Notes under the pieces: model-generated
Seen by the model: only the letters and a program-made list of their open reading frames with translations
What the model was told of the DNA's origin: nothing
The model's database searches: none
Shown: one piece after another, positions 18,917 through 27,332 of the stretch
Layout of the letters: each line of letters opens with the position of its first letter
Numbering within the stretch: the first letter of the stretch is position 1
Assembly: GCA_003134855.1 (NCBI GenBank)
Contig: PLCS01000008.1
Location: 641,421-705,420, forward strand
Length of the DNA stretch: 64,000 bases
Origin: Acidobacteriaceae bacterium
Lineage (GTDB): Bacteria > Acidobacteriota > Terriglobia > Terriglobales > Acidobacteriaceae
Direction of reading: 5' to 3'
Translations under genes and position numbers: made by a program

Positions 18917-19772
18917 TCGGGCGTCTCCGTCTCTCTCTAGATTGGCCTTTACGAGGTGGTTGGCGATTTGGATACTGGTCCAAAGACTCCATAATATGGA
19001 GTTCGAAATTGCCAACACTGGAGAATTTGAAATTGGTTTTGTATTCTCCGGTTTTGTGCCTACATTAAAGAAAATGATTGTGGGTTTTTGCTGGGAAGAG
19101 CAGGTCGGTTGTGAGACCCCCTTTGCGCGGGGGTCCGTGGGTGGAGGTGCGGGGGCGAATGGGTCGAAGCGACAGAGCGCTGACGGACAGCGCGGCAAGG
19201 GGCGAAGCCAGAGCAGACAAGGAAAGCCCCGACCAGAGCCGGGGCTGTGTGAGTCCAAAAAAATGGAGACCGCCCACCATCTCTATGTAAATCATTGATA
19301 ATAAACAAATACATGCATAGTTTTTCCCTCAAAAATCAATGGGGCCCCTGCCTGCGGCGACACCCTGCCTAAATCATGGCAAAAAGTACTCGCGACTCTG
19401 AGAAAACTCTTTCTGGTAGTTATCAGCTTGACTCAGATAGGCCCAACTGGTTGTGGTTTCTCTGCGGCCCTTGGCATTGCAATGAATCATTTGATCCAAG
19501 GTTACAGGATCGACGGCCACGGCTTGCTGCGCGAGTCGGTAGAAGAGCTTGCCACGGCTCTTTGATCGCCGCTGGTTTCGCTCTTGTGCCGCGCCGCAGA
19601 GAAAGAAACTTGAAAAGAAGGCTCCCCATTCCTTGACCTGCGGTGATACTCTGCTTGCATGGATTTCGCCAACGAGCGGATTCCATGGCGGCAGCAGCGC
19701 CCTTCCGGCGTAGCTTCCGAGCGGGGGAACTTTGCGCTGCCCTCATAGCTGCCGCCTCAGCGACTGCGAGCC
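18917..19772. other. Long intergenic region with hairpins, no recognised gene
   Basis: About 850 bp separate the activator fragment from the FHA gene. Visible structures are a palindrome ACTCCATA-A-TATGGAGT at 18986-19002, a 7-bp-stem hairpin GACCCCC/GGGGGTC at 19115-19135, and a GC-rich hairpin near 19223-19245 (AGCCCCG/CGGGGCT type). A frame open from about 19332 to 19566 (third position) reads like protein but matches nothing I know. The region may be further decayed DNA. Confidence 0.5.
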
Positions 19773-19784
19773 TTGGACAAGAAC

Positions 19785-21029
19785 ATGGATATTGAGATCG
19801 TTGTAATCGGCGAGCCGAGCAAGTGGGTCTTGAATCAATCGCGCATTCGCATCGGACAGGATCCGAAGTGCGAAGTCAGCCTGCCGGGAGGAAAGTATCC
19901 CTCGGTCTCCGGCGAACACGTGGCGCTGGAGGCGGTGGATGGCGCGGTCAAACTGGTCAAGGGGATGCGAGCGGGCGTTGAAACCTTCCTGAATGGCCAT
20001 CCTGCCGGCGACGGCGCCACGATCCGCTCTGGCGATGTGCTGCGTTTGGGCGCGGGCGGGCCGGAACTGCGCATTCGTCTGCTGGATCAGGCGGCCAGGT
20101 CCACGGTTTATGAGCCCACGCGTGTTCTTAATCAATCCGCCCAGACCTCGTATGAGCCCACCCGCATTATGAATGAGCAATCGCGCACGACGCATGAACC
20201 CACCCGCGTGATCAGTGAGCAATCGCGCACCGCGTATGAGCCCACGCGCATCATGAATGAGCAATCGCGCACCACGCATGAACCCACCCGCGTGATCAGT
20301 GAGCAATCGCGCACGACGCATGAGCCTACCCGCGTTATAAGTGAGCAATCGCGCACTACGCATGAACCCACACGCGTGATCTCCAGCCCGGCAGCAGCGG
20401 CTATTCCCGCCGCATCGCCACCGGCGGCAGTCGCGGCGGCAAGACCGAGCTACACAACCCAGCCGGCCCGCGGGGTCTCCTCCAGCCCCTATACTCCGCC
20501 CGTATCGGCGGTCCCGCCGCGGCGCGCGGATACGGTGATGAGTTCCGGTGGAACGCAAGCAGGATACGGACAACTTCGCGGCCAGGAGTCCTCGGGACAA
20601 GCCAGTGCCGCGCAACCGGCCGCGACGCGCGCGGCAGAAAGTGAAAATATGCAAACTCTCGAAGGCAAGCTGAATACGCTCCGGATCATTCTGGCGGCAA
20701 ATCTGGTGGTTTTATTGGCCCTCTTCACTTATGCCTATCTGCAGGCCCAGGAACTTGCGCAGACTCACAAGGATTTGCAGGCATTGCGCGTGCAGGCGCA
20801 GTCGGCAGTCGGCGCGCTCACACCCTCGCTCGATGCCCGGCTGAACGTCTTTGAGAAGCGCATGGACATGATGGATGCGAAGGTCGCTACTGCCCAGGAC
20901 CACCTGGTCAAGGGCATGGATGAGCAAGCCAAGATCGCCGAGGACCACATGGCCCAGCGCATGAACGCGGAGATTCCCGCCATGCTGGATAAGTATGTGA
21001 ACCAGAAGATGGGGGAGCTGAAGCACTAA
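19785..21029 (+). CDS. Membrane-anchored FHA-domain protein with tandem Thr-motif array
   Basis: A 414-residue protein from the ATG at 19785. An FHA domain occupies residues 1-100; it keeps the Ser-x-x-His motif (SGEH, 42-45) and an NG turn (70-71), but the usual phosphate-binding Gly-Arg is Gly-Gln (G24-Q25). Residues 109-198 hold six 14-residue repeats plus a partial one, each with EPTR followed by V/I then I/L/M. A proline/alanine-rich linker leads to one membrane helix at about 297-320 and an outward coiled coil to the C-terminus. The repeats look like kinase target sites whose phosphothreonine would suit FHA binding (hydrophobic +3 residue). Partners may be the kinase and FHA-ABC proteins in this window. 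Function is otherwise unknown. Confidence 0.8.
   Translation: MDIEIVVIGEPSKWVLNQSRIRIGQDPKCEVSLPGGKYPSVSGEHVALEAVDGAVKLVKGMRAGVETFLNGHPAGDGATIRSGDVLRLGAGGPELRIRLLDQAARSTVYEPTRVLNQSAQTSYEPTRIMNEQSRTTHEPTRVISEQSRTAYEPTRIMNEQSRTTHEPTRVISEQSRTTHEPTRVISEQSRTTHEPTRVISSPAAAAIPAASPPAAVAAARPSYTTQPARGVSSSPYTPPVSAVPPRRADTVMSSGGTQAGYGQLRGQESSGQASAAQPAATRAAESENMQTLEGKLNTLRIILAANLVVLLALFTYAYLQAQELAQTHKDLQALRVQAQSAVGALTPSLDARLNVFEKRMDMMDAKVATAQDHLVKGMDEQAKIAEDHMAQRMNAEIPAMLDKYVNQKMGELKH
20109..20386 (+). repeat. In-frame 42-bp tandem repeat, six units plus partial
   Basis: Six exact-length 42-bp units run from 20109 to 20360, followed by a partial seventh. Each encodes a 14-residue unit of the form Y/H-EPTR-V/I-x-x-x-QS-x-x-x. 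The units are very similar at DNA level, so copy number may vary between strains. Confidence 0.95.
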
Positions 21030-21070
21030 GGCGGCTCTCCCATATATATGTCCTAACCGGTTCTGTCGAA

Positions 21071-21099
21071 AGTGGCTTTTTCTTAAGGAAAAATCCACT
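21071..21099. terminator. Hairpin after the FHA gene
   Basis: An inverted repeat of AGTGG and TTTTTC with GAAAAA and CCACT (one mismatch pair) encloses the loop TTAAG. It lies 42 bp after the FHA gene and 73 bp before the antitoxin gene. It could be a weak terminator, having a T-run within the stem, or an autoregulatory site for the HigA-like protein. Confidence 0.45.
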
Positions 21100-21171
21100 C
21101 AGAGGCATGATTCCTGTGTACAGCAATTGGAGAACCTCTATAGCTGCCTGTAACGCAGCGGAGAGGACATT

Positions 21172-21495
21172 ATGGAGAACAAGAGTGGGCTGCCGCCGGT
21201 TCATCCAGGTGAGATTCTCAAGGAAGACATTCTTCCGTCTCTTCGCCTCTCCGTCATGGCGGCAGCGAAGGCGCTCGGTGTCTCCCGCCAGATGCTTCAC
21301 GACATCCTGGCTGAGCGCAGACCCCTTTCAGCCGCCATGTGCCTGAAGATCTCTCGCCTGTTGGGCGGCTCTGCAGAGGTATGGATGCGATTGCAGGCAA
21401 CCTATGACCTGAAGATGGCCGAGCAAGACAAGAAGGTGATGGAACGCGTCGCGCGGATCATGCCTCTCCGGCAGGCCGAAGAACTTCGAGCCTGA
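21172..21495 (+). CDS. HigA-family antitoxin-like transcriptional regulator
   Basis: This 107-residue XRE-type protein has the HigA signature VHPGEILKEDIL near residue 10, then a helix-turn-helix (AAKALGVSRQMLHDILAE) and RRPLSAAMCLKISRLLGG. The family represses its own promoter and neutralises HigB mRNA endonucleases. No higB toxin frame is present in the 140 bp upstream or 110 bp downstream, where it would be expected, so this is an orphan. The start ATG at 21172 is preceded by GGAGAGG. It may regulate other genes or be a relic. Confidence 0.85.
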   Translation: MENKSGLPPVHPGEILKEDILPSLRLSVMAAAKALGVSRQMLHDILAERRPLSAAMCLKISRLLGGSAEVWMRLQATYDLKMAEQDKKVMERVARIMPLRQAEELRA

Positions 21496-21606
21496 GTCCC
21501 TGGCCTCGAGGCTCAAGCGCCACGGGTCCCAAGAAGAAAGATCAGCATGTCTATGTACGAATTTCCTGCCCAGGGCACTTATCTTAATGGCAAAACAAAG
21601 AAAAAA

Positions 21607-24279
21607 TCAGCCGCGGAAGCGGGAGATCAGGCTGGTCTGCGATGCTTTTCTTTGCGTGTTCTGCCAATCGAGCTTCATATCCGGGCTTGCGTAATTGAGG
21701 ATGCTGAAGACATTCTGAAGCAACTGTCCAGCGCCCTCCCGGTTGTGGTCACGCAACAGTGATTTGGCTTCGTTGATGGCATCCCCGACCACCCGGTTGG
21801 CAACGGTCCGTCCCCGGGCGTGGTAGGCCTCTCCGATCGGCCCGAAGAGGGATGTATTTGCGGAAGCCGCCATGGCGTGCCGCATCACCGCTTCGCCCGC
21901 CGGAAGGTCGCTCTCCAGCCCCGCATACGCTCGGCCCACCGTCCGGAAGAGAGCCTGTATGCGTTCTTCCTCGAGCGCCGCAAGAGAGGTTTGCACGCGT
22001 GGTGAACGCAGAACGGGCTGCGGCTGCGTCTTCAAAAACTCCAGAGCCTCGTCCTGCTTGCCCGCCTGAACCAGGAGCACCGCCGAGGACAATACTGCGT
22101 CGATCTGTTGGCGCAGCGAGTCGCGGCTGGCCGACGCCTGGTCGAGGAGCATATGCAGAGCTGTGTCGTCAGCCTGCTGAAGCGCATCTTCCAGATAATT
22201 GATGGCTTCATCATAGGCCGCATCGCTCATCAGCGACTGAGCCTCGGCTAGTTTGTTGCGCAGTTGTTCCTGGCGCCGGAACTCCACCTCTTCGGCCCGG
22301 GCAAAATCCAGCAAAGAAAGGATTTCGCCGGTGGCAATGCCCTCGGTCTGGCACATCTCCAGAGCACGCACCGCCTCGGAAAATTCTTTTTTCTCCAGCG
22401 ACTCGCGGGCCCTGGCCACGTAATCGGCCCGGCGCTCGTCCACGCTTTGCTGGCGGAATCGCTCGGCCAGCAGCGCCTCCAGGCTCAGCAGCCGCTCCTC
22501 GCCGGGCAGCCGCAGACGCGCCTTGCGAACCAGTTCCAGCGCCTCGCGGGGACGAAGGTTGCGGCAGGCCTGCACCGTTTCGTCCACCAGAAATCGATTC
22601 TCATATTCCTTGACCTGGCGTTCCACCTGCGTGTTCAGCCGGTACAAAGAGGCTTCGGTCGGCATCGCGGCCATTGCCTCCTGAATCGACTTCGCGGCCT
22701 GCTGAAGCTGCTCATAGCTCACGGCCTGGGCAACTTCCTCCTCCAGCTTGGTGACCGCCTCCCGGCGCCGGACTTGCTCCAGTCCGGTATTGGCGTCGCC
22801 CATCAGAAGCGGAAGCTCAGGATTGGTTGGATCGACCTCCTCAACCTGCTTGAGCAGCTCGAGGGCTTCGTTATAGTGGCGGAAGCTGATCTCCCCGCGC
22901 GCGGAATCCAGCAGCGTCTTGGCCTGGGCGTGGCGCTGCGCCTGCTCCGCCTCTTTGGTAAGAACGTTGCTGAGTGCGACGATCCGGGGATTGGTTTTAT
23001 CGACCTTGAGCGCCTTCTGCGCTGCCTCGATCGCTGACTTGAAGTCGCCCTTGCGCCGCGCAGTCTCCGCCTGCTGCACATACTCGTTGATCTTGTTCTG
23101 CTTTTCCTTCTCCTTTTGCGCTTTCTCTCGCAGTCTCACCAGCTCGGGATTCGAGGCATCCAGCTCCAGGCCGCTCTCCAACATGGAAAGGCTTTGGTCG
23201 AAGCGGTTGTGGCTGATCGCATCTTCGGCCTGCAAGCGAATCTGCTGAATCCTTTCATCGCGCTGGCGCTGGCTGAGCTGGCGCTGAATCTCGGCCAGTA
23301 ACGCCTTGGCCTCGGCGTGCTTGCTGTCGATCTTCAGCAGTTGGTGGAGCACGGTGCGCGAGCGCGTGAAGTCCTCGGCCTCAATCAGGCGCTTGGCCTC
23401 GGGCAACAGCTCCAGAACCTCCTCCTGCCTGAGTTCCGTAATCACCGCGGTCAGGTCGGCGGCCATCTCCTCGGCCGTCGAATAGCGATCATCCAGGGAC
23501 TTGGCCAGGGCGCGGTCCACAATCAGCTCCAGAGAGGCGGGCAGGTCTTGGCGGATGCTGCTCAACCGGGGAGCCGGATCATTCAGAATCTTGTTCATCA
23601 GCACGTTGTCCGCGCCAGTGAAGGGAAGCTGTCCTGCCACCAACTGAAACAGAACCACGCCCGCGGCGAAGATGTCCGAGCGGCCATCGATGTTCTCGTT
23701 GCGCAACCGCTCCGGCGCCATGTAGGGCACCGTGCCGATCAGGTTGCCGGTCCGGGTCAGGCCCTGATCCCCTTCGCGCTTTTCCAGGCGGGCGATGCCG
23801 AAGTCCAGCAGCTTGGCCGTGCCGTCCGGCTGCACAAAGATATTCGCCGGCTTTACGTCGCGATGGATGACGTTGTTGCGATGGGCATAACCGAGCGCCT
23901 CGCAAACCTCCTTCAAAACTCCCAGCCGGTCCGCCATGGAGAGCTGCGAGTCAGAGCGGATCAGCTTATCGAGGGGTTCGCCCGCAACCCGCTCCATCAC
24001 GATGTAGGGAGTTCCGTTGTCGTCTCCCAGGTCGTAGACGATGACGATGTTGGGGTGGTTGAGCCGTCCCGTTCTGCGGCCTTCCTCGTAGAAGCGGGCC
24101 AGCATATTGTCGTCGCCCGCGAAGCCCTGGGTCAGCGTCTTGATCGCCACCTCGCGGCCGATCTGCTTGTCGATGCCGCGGTAGACCACACCCATGCCTC
24201 CGCGCCCCAGCACGTCGATAATCTCGTACTTGCCGATATGGGTTTTTTCGCCGCCCTGCTTGTTCCCCGTGGAATCCAC
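21607..24279 (-). CDS. Ser/Thr protein kinase with long TPR-like helical region
   Basis: An 890-residue cytosolic kinase from a GTG at 24279. The Hanks-type catalytic domain covers residues 18-285: glycine loop GRGGMG, lysine K47 in VAIK, HRD at 139-141, DFG at 159-161, and the APE-type motif MAPER. All catalytic residues are present. The rest is repetitive alpha-helical sequence with TPR-like units (AIEAAQKALKVDKTNP, ALELLKQVEEVDPTNP). No membrane helix is evident, unlike classic PknB. It sits 106 bp downstream of the large exported helical protein gene on the same strand and is probably co-transcribed. Plausible substrates include the EPTR array of the neighbouring FHA protein; that link is inference. 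Confidence 0.92.
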   Translation of the reverse strand: MDSTGNKQGGEKTHIGKYEIIDVLGRGGMGVVYRGIDKQIGREVAIKTLTQGFAGDDNMLARFYEEGRRTGRLNHPNIVIVYDLGDDNGTPYIVMERVAGEPLDKLIRSDSQLSMADRLGVLKEVCEALGYAHRNNVIHRDVKPANIFVQPDGTAKLLDFGIARLEKREGDQGLTRTGNLIGTVPYMAPERLRNENIDGRSDIFAAGVVLFQLVAGQLPFTGADNVLMNKILNDPAPRLSSIRQDLPASLELIVDRALAKSLDDRYSTAEEMAADLTAVITELRQEEVLELLPEAKRLIEAEDFTRSRTVLHQLLKIDSKHAEAKALLAEIQRQLSQRQRDERIQQIRLQAEDAISHNRFDQSLSMLESGLELDASNPELVRLREKAQKEKEKQNKINEYVQQAETARRKGDFKSAIEAAQKALKVDKTNPRIVALSNVLTKEAEQAQRHAQAKTLLDSARGEISFRHYNEALELLKQVEEVDPTNPELPLLMGDANTGLEQVRRREAVTKLEEEVAQAVSYEQLQQAAKSIQEAMAAMPTEASLYRLNTQVERQVKEYENRFLVDETVQACRNLRPREALELVRKARLRLPGEERLLSLEALLAERFRQQSVDERRADYVARARESLEKKEFSEAVRALEMCQTEGIATGEILSLLDFARAEEVEFRRQEQLRNKLAEAQSLMSDAAYDEAINYLEDALQQADDTALHMLLDQASASRDSLRQQIDAVLSSAVLLVQAGKQDEALEFLKTQPQPVLRSPRVQTSLAALEEERIQALFRTVGRAYAGLESDLPAGEAVMRHAMAASANTSLFGPIGEAYHARGRTVANRVVGDAINEAKSLLRDHNREGAGQLLQNVFSILNYASPDMKLDWQNTQRKASQTSLISRFRG

Positions 24280-24385
24280 GTTCTCGCCCTGCCTCTCGCC
24301 TGCTGCAAACCACCCTTGCGCCGGTTGCCGCCTGGCGCGCGCTAAAAGCCAACCGCGCCGGCCCTATCTCCATCCCCGCCGCGCT

Positions 24386-27091
24386 TTACGGCACATCGCT
24401 TGTTGCCGGCAGCATATTGAAATTGGACATCAGAAATTGCTTGGCGTGGACGCGCTCCGCGGAGTTATTCTCTTTTGTCAAGTTCAGGAACCGCATATAC
24501 GATTCGCCGGCGCCGTCCAGATCGTCTTCCTTCTCTCTGCTGCTAGCTTTCTGGTAGATCGTCTCCGGCAGCGCTTCCACTTTCTTGCGCACCGCCGCGA
24601 TCAGCTCATCGCGCGCCGAGTTTTCCAGAGCGGTCATGAAACCCGCCGGATCGGTGAGAGTTCCGGTGCTCTTGATCCCCATCGTGTCCTCCGACTTCAC
24701 GTCTTCAAGCAGGATGTCCTTCTTGTGCTCCTCGCGGGTAATGGGCACAAGGTTGGTTCTCTGCTCGCTGAGCGAGTCGCCGATGCGGAACTGCAACTGA
24801 ATCACTCCGGTGATATTGATGATCTTCTTGTGATAGGTATAGGGCCGGATGATGTCCTTGGTCACGGTCTTGGGCATCGAGTCGAGGATCTCATGGAGGT
24901 GCTGGACTTTCTTCACGGCCGCCTCCACGTCCCGATTAGCCTCCTTGATCATGCTGCCCTTCTTGCTCGCCTCCGCCCCTGACAGACGGGCCTGGGCAGT
25001 CTTCAACTCCTCCTCCGCGGCCTCTGCGGTCCGATTAATCTTGTTCCACGCATCGCTGGGAATCTGCTCCTCGCCGGAGCGGTACTCCGACTCCTGCGGT
25101 TCGATGCTGGGAACCACCGACAGATGGTGGTCCAGCACGTCGCCGGCCAGTTCAAAGTCCGGCTCCACCGCGGTGGTTTCTCCGGCGCGCACCACTTTGA
25201 CCGGAACTCCCGAACTCTCCAGGCCGGTAATAATCGCGTTTTCCAATTGCCCGGCCACGCCCTGGCTGTCGCGCGACGAGGTCTGATCGCGGAACTGAAC
25301 GCGAATCGACAGCTTGGAGCGCATCGCATGAGCCGGAGAGGCCGCCACCAGCGCATCGCGCACCGCATCCAGGTTGCCAGCCTTGTACTGGCGGGCTTCT
25401 TGCAGGTAAGCCCAGCCAATCTCCGTGCCCGAACCGCCCGGCTTGGCTAAATAGTGTTTCGCCTGTTCGACAAGATAGGCGCTCAGTTCATTTCCATCCA
25501 GGTCCAGCTTGTCTTTGTAGGTTTCGTTTTCGCTGAGCCGATAGGCATTCTGCAGGTCGGTGTAGGCCTTCTCGATCCCAACCTCGTCGGCCAGCCCGCG
25601 AATCGGGCTGTGCGCCTGATGCAGGTTCTTCGCCTCCAGGGCCGCGCTCTGCACATAGGCCGGCTCCAGCGTCTTCATCTCATCGGCAACCAGCGCCTGT
25701 TGGGTGGCCGGCAAGTTGGCCAGCACCTCATAGGCCCGGAGCATATTGTGCTGCGCCTGGAAGTCCTTGCTGCTGGCGAGCGCCTTCTCGGCGGCCGTCT
25801 TATCCTGGGAGATCACCAACTGCTTCTGGGCGTTCTTCAGGGAGTCCCGCGCCTCGGAGGTGTCCTTGATGCCACCGGCTTTCTCGAACTCCTTGATGGC
25901 GCCTTTCCAGTCCTCGCTCTGTTCCAGCTTGTTGCCCTGCTCCAGGTGGTAGCCGTAAGTCGCATCCACCACCGCCGCCAGGCGCGCCTCTTCCTCGGCA
26001 AACGCGCGATAGGGAAGGATGAATGTGTAAGCCTGGTCGAACTGCTTCGCGGTGACCGCGGAGTCAGCCGATTGCATCGCCGATTCAAACGTATTGCTGT
26101 CCTGCAACACATCTCCCGTCATTGCCTGGCCCTGCGGGAAGAACGAATCGATCCCCGCCAGAATGTCGCTGAATTTCCGCGCATTCTGCAAGTGGGCATA
26201 GCCGGGCGTGTGAGCAGCCAATGCGGCGCGGTAGGCGTCCAGTTCGCCGCGTCCCAGATCGACGATGGCGGAAAGCCGGCTGTGAATCTCCTTGTCGAGC
26301 TGCGTGACCGAGGCCAGGTCCGGCGCCAGGCTGCGCGCCTTGTCCGCCTTGGCCTTGGCGGTCTTCAACTCGGAATAGATGGGCAATACAGCCGCCACGG
26401 ACTTGTCGTAGGCCTGGACAGCGGCCTCGCCCACAGCGACAAATTGCGACGCCAGGGCGCGCTTCGCTTCTGTCGAGTGCTGCGAAGCCGGATACTTGGA
26501 AAGGTAGGCTTGCCAGCCGTCCATATCGGAGGCCCTTTGCGCGCGCAGAAATTCGGCTAGTTCCATGTTGGGGGCGGTGACAAAGAGCAGCTTTACCCCT
26601 TTCTTGATCGGCGGCGCCGACAAAGGTGTCCCGTTCCCGGTGCCGATCGGGCTTCCCTGCAAGAGGGCTTGATCGGCCAGCCCGGAGAGCGGAAAAGCTC
26701 CGCCATGCTCGAACTTCGCGTTGGACGGAACCACACAGATGGGCTGCCCCGAGCCCGTCGTGTAGTGCATCACGCCTTCCGCGTTGCGCTCCAGAACGCC
26801 GCCCACGGCCAGCAACACCTTGCCCATCTTGCCGTAGGTGGATTTGTCCACCGCCGCGGACTGATACGGGGAACAGTCCCGCATCTCCGCCTTGCCGTTG
26901 ATCAGCACATTGGAGAGCTGCACGTAGGCGGCGCCGGATGGCCCGTCATAGAGCTCGATAGCCGTCAAGGGAATGTCTTTCGCCCAGGCCGCTGGCGCAT
27001 ACCATCCCGCGCCAACCCCCGCCAGCACAAGAATCCCCGCCAGGGGACTCCGCAGAACCGATAAACTTTGCAGAATAGTGCGTGATGTCAT
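24386..27091 (-). CDS. Large exported helical-repeat protein of unknown function
   Basis: A 901-residue protein. I chose the ATG at 27091 because CAGGTG precedes it; the frame opens at 27118. A signal peptide ends at PAAWAKD near residue 34. A small beta-rich domain with two cysteines follows, then a long helical region with TPR-like spacing (WQAYLSKYPASQHSTEAKRA) and acidic/lysine-rich coiled-coil stretches. The segment near residues 600-680 resembles a peptide- or lipid-binding domain but I cannot name it. It is encoded directly upstream of the TPR kinase and divergently from the cyclase-like membrane protein. This suggests an extracytoplasmic partner of that kinase locus. Confidence 0.7.
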   Translation of the reverse strand: MTSRTILQSLSVLRSPLAGILVLAGVGAGWYAPAAWAKDIPLTAIELYDGPSGAAYVQLSNVLINGKAEMRDCSPYQSAAVDKSTYGKMGKVLLAVGGVLERNAEGVMHYTTGSGQPICVVPSNAKFEHGGAFPLSGLADQALLQGSPIGTGNGTPLSAPPIKKGVKLLFVTAPNMELAEFLRAQRASDMDGWQAYLSKYPASQHSTEAKRALASQFVAVGEAAVQAYDKSVAAVLPIYSELKTAKAKADKARSLAPDLASVTQLDKEIHSRLSAIVDLGRGELDAYRAALAAHTPGYAHLQNARKFSDILAGIDSFFPQGQAMTGDVLQDSNTFESAMQSADSAVTAKQFDQAYTFILPYRAFAEEEARLAAVVDATYGYHLEQGNKLEQSEDWKGAIKEFEKAGGIKDTSEARDSLKNAQKQLVISQDKTAAEKALASSKDFQAQHNMLRAYEVLANLPATQQALVADEMKTLEPAYVQSAALEAKNLHQAHSPIRGLADEVGIEKAYTDLQNAYRLSENETYKDKLDLDGNELSAYLVEQAKHYLAKPGGSGTEIGWAYLQEARQYKAGNLDAVRDALVAASPAHAMRSKLSIRVQFRDQTSSRDSQGVAGQLENAIITGLESSGVPVKVVRAGETTAVEPDFELAGDVLDHHLSVVPSIEPQESEYRSGEEQIPSDAWNKINRTAEAAEEELKTAQARLSGAEASKKGSMIKEANRDVEAAVKKVQHLHEILDSMPKTVTKDIIRPYTYHKKIINITGVIQLQFRIGDSLSEQRTNLVPITREEHKKDILLEDVKSEDTMGIKSTGTLTDPAGFMTALENSARDELIAAVRKKVEALPETIYQKASSREKEDDLDGAGESYMRFLNLTKENNSAERVHAKQFLMSNFNMLPATSDVP

Positions 27092-27332
27092 AATTTCACC
27101 TGTGAGCTGGCCAAACAAGCCGGTTGACCCGCCTGAAAGCCAGCGCCAGCGCTTCCCATAGCTCGCAGGAGGAACGCTGTTTCTGCGCTACAGAGGGGGG
27201 ACTCTCATGAAGCAGAAAACAAATTTTACGCCCTCTTGCGTTTTCTGCTACGCTATCACTTCCCCCTGAAGGTTGCAATTTATTTTCGACGGCGGTATGT
27301 CTAAGGCTGTAAAGTGACCATACAAGGAAAAA

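Noticed and set aside
20109..20386. CRISPR-like regular repeats of 42 bp
   Set aside because: Repeats are contiguous without spacers, in frame and encode a protein repeat.
21030..21171. A higB toxin gene upstream of the HigA-like gene
   Set aside because: I looked in all frames of this stretch and found no HigB motif or adequate open frame.
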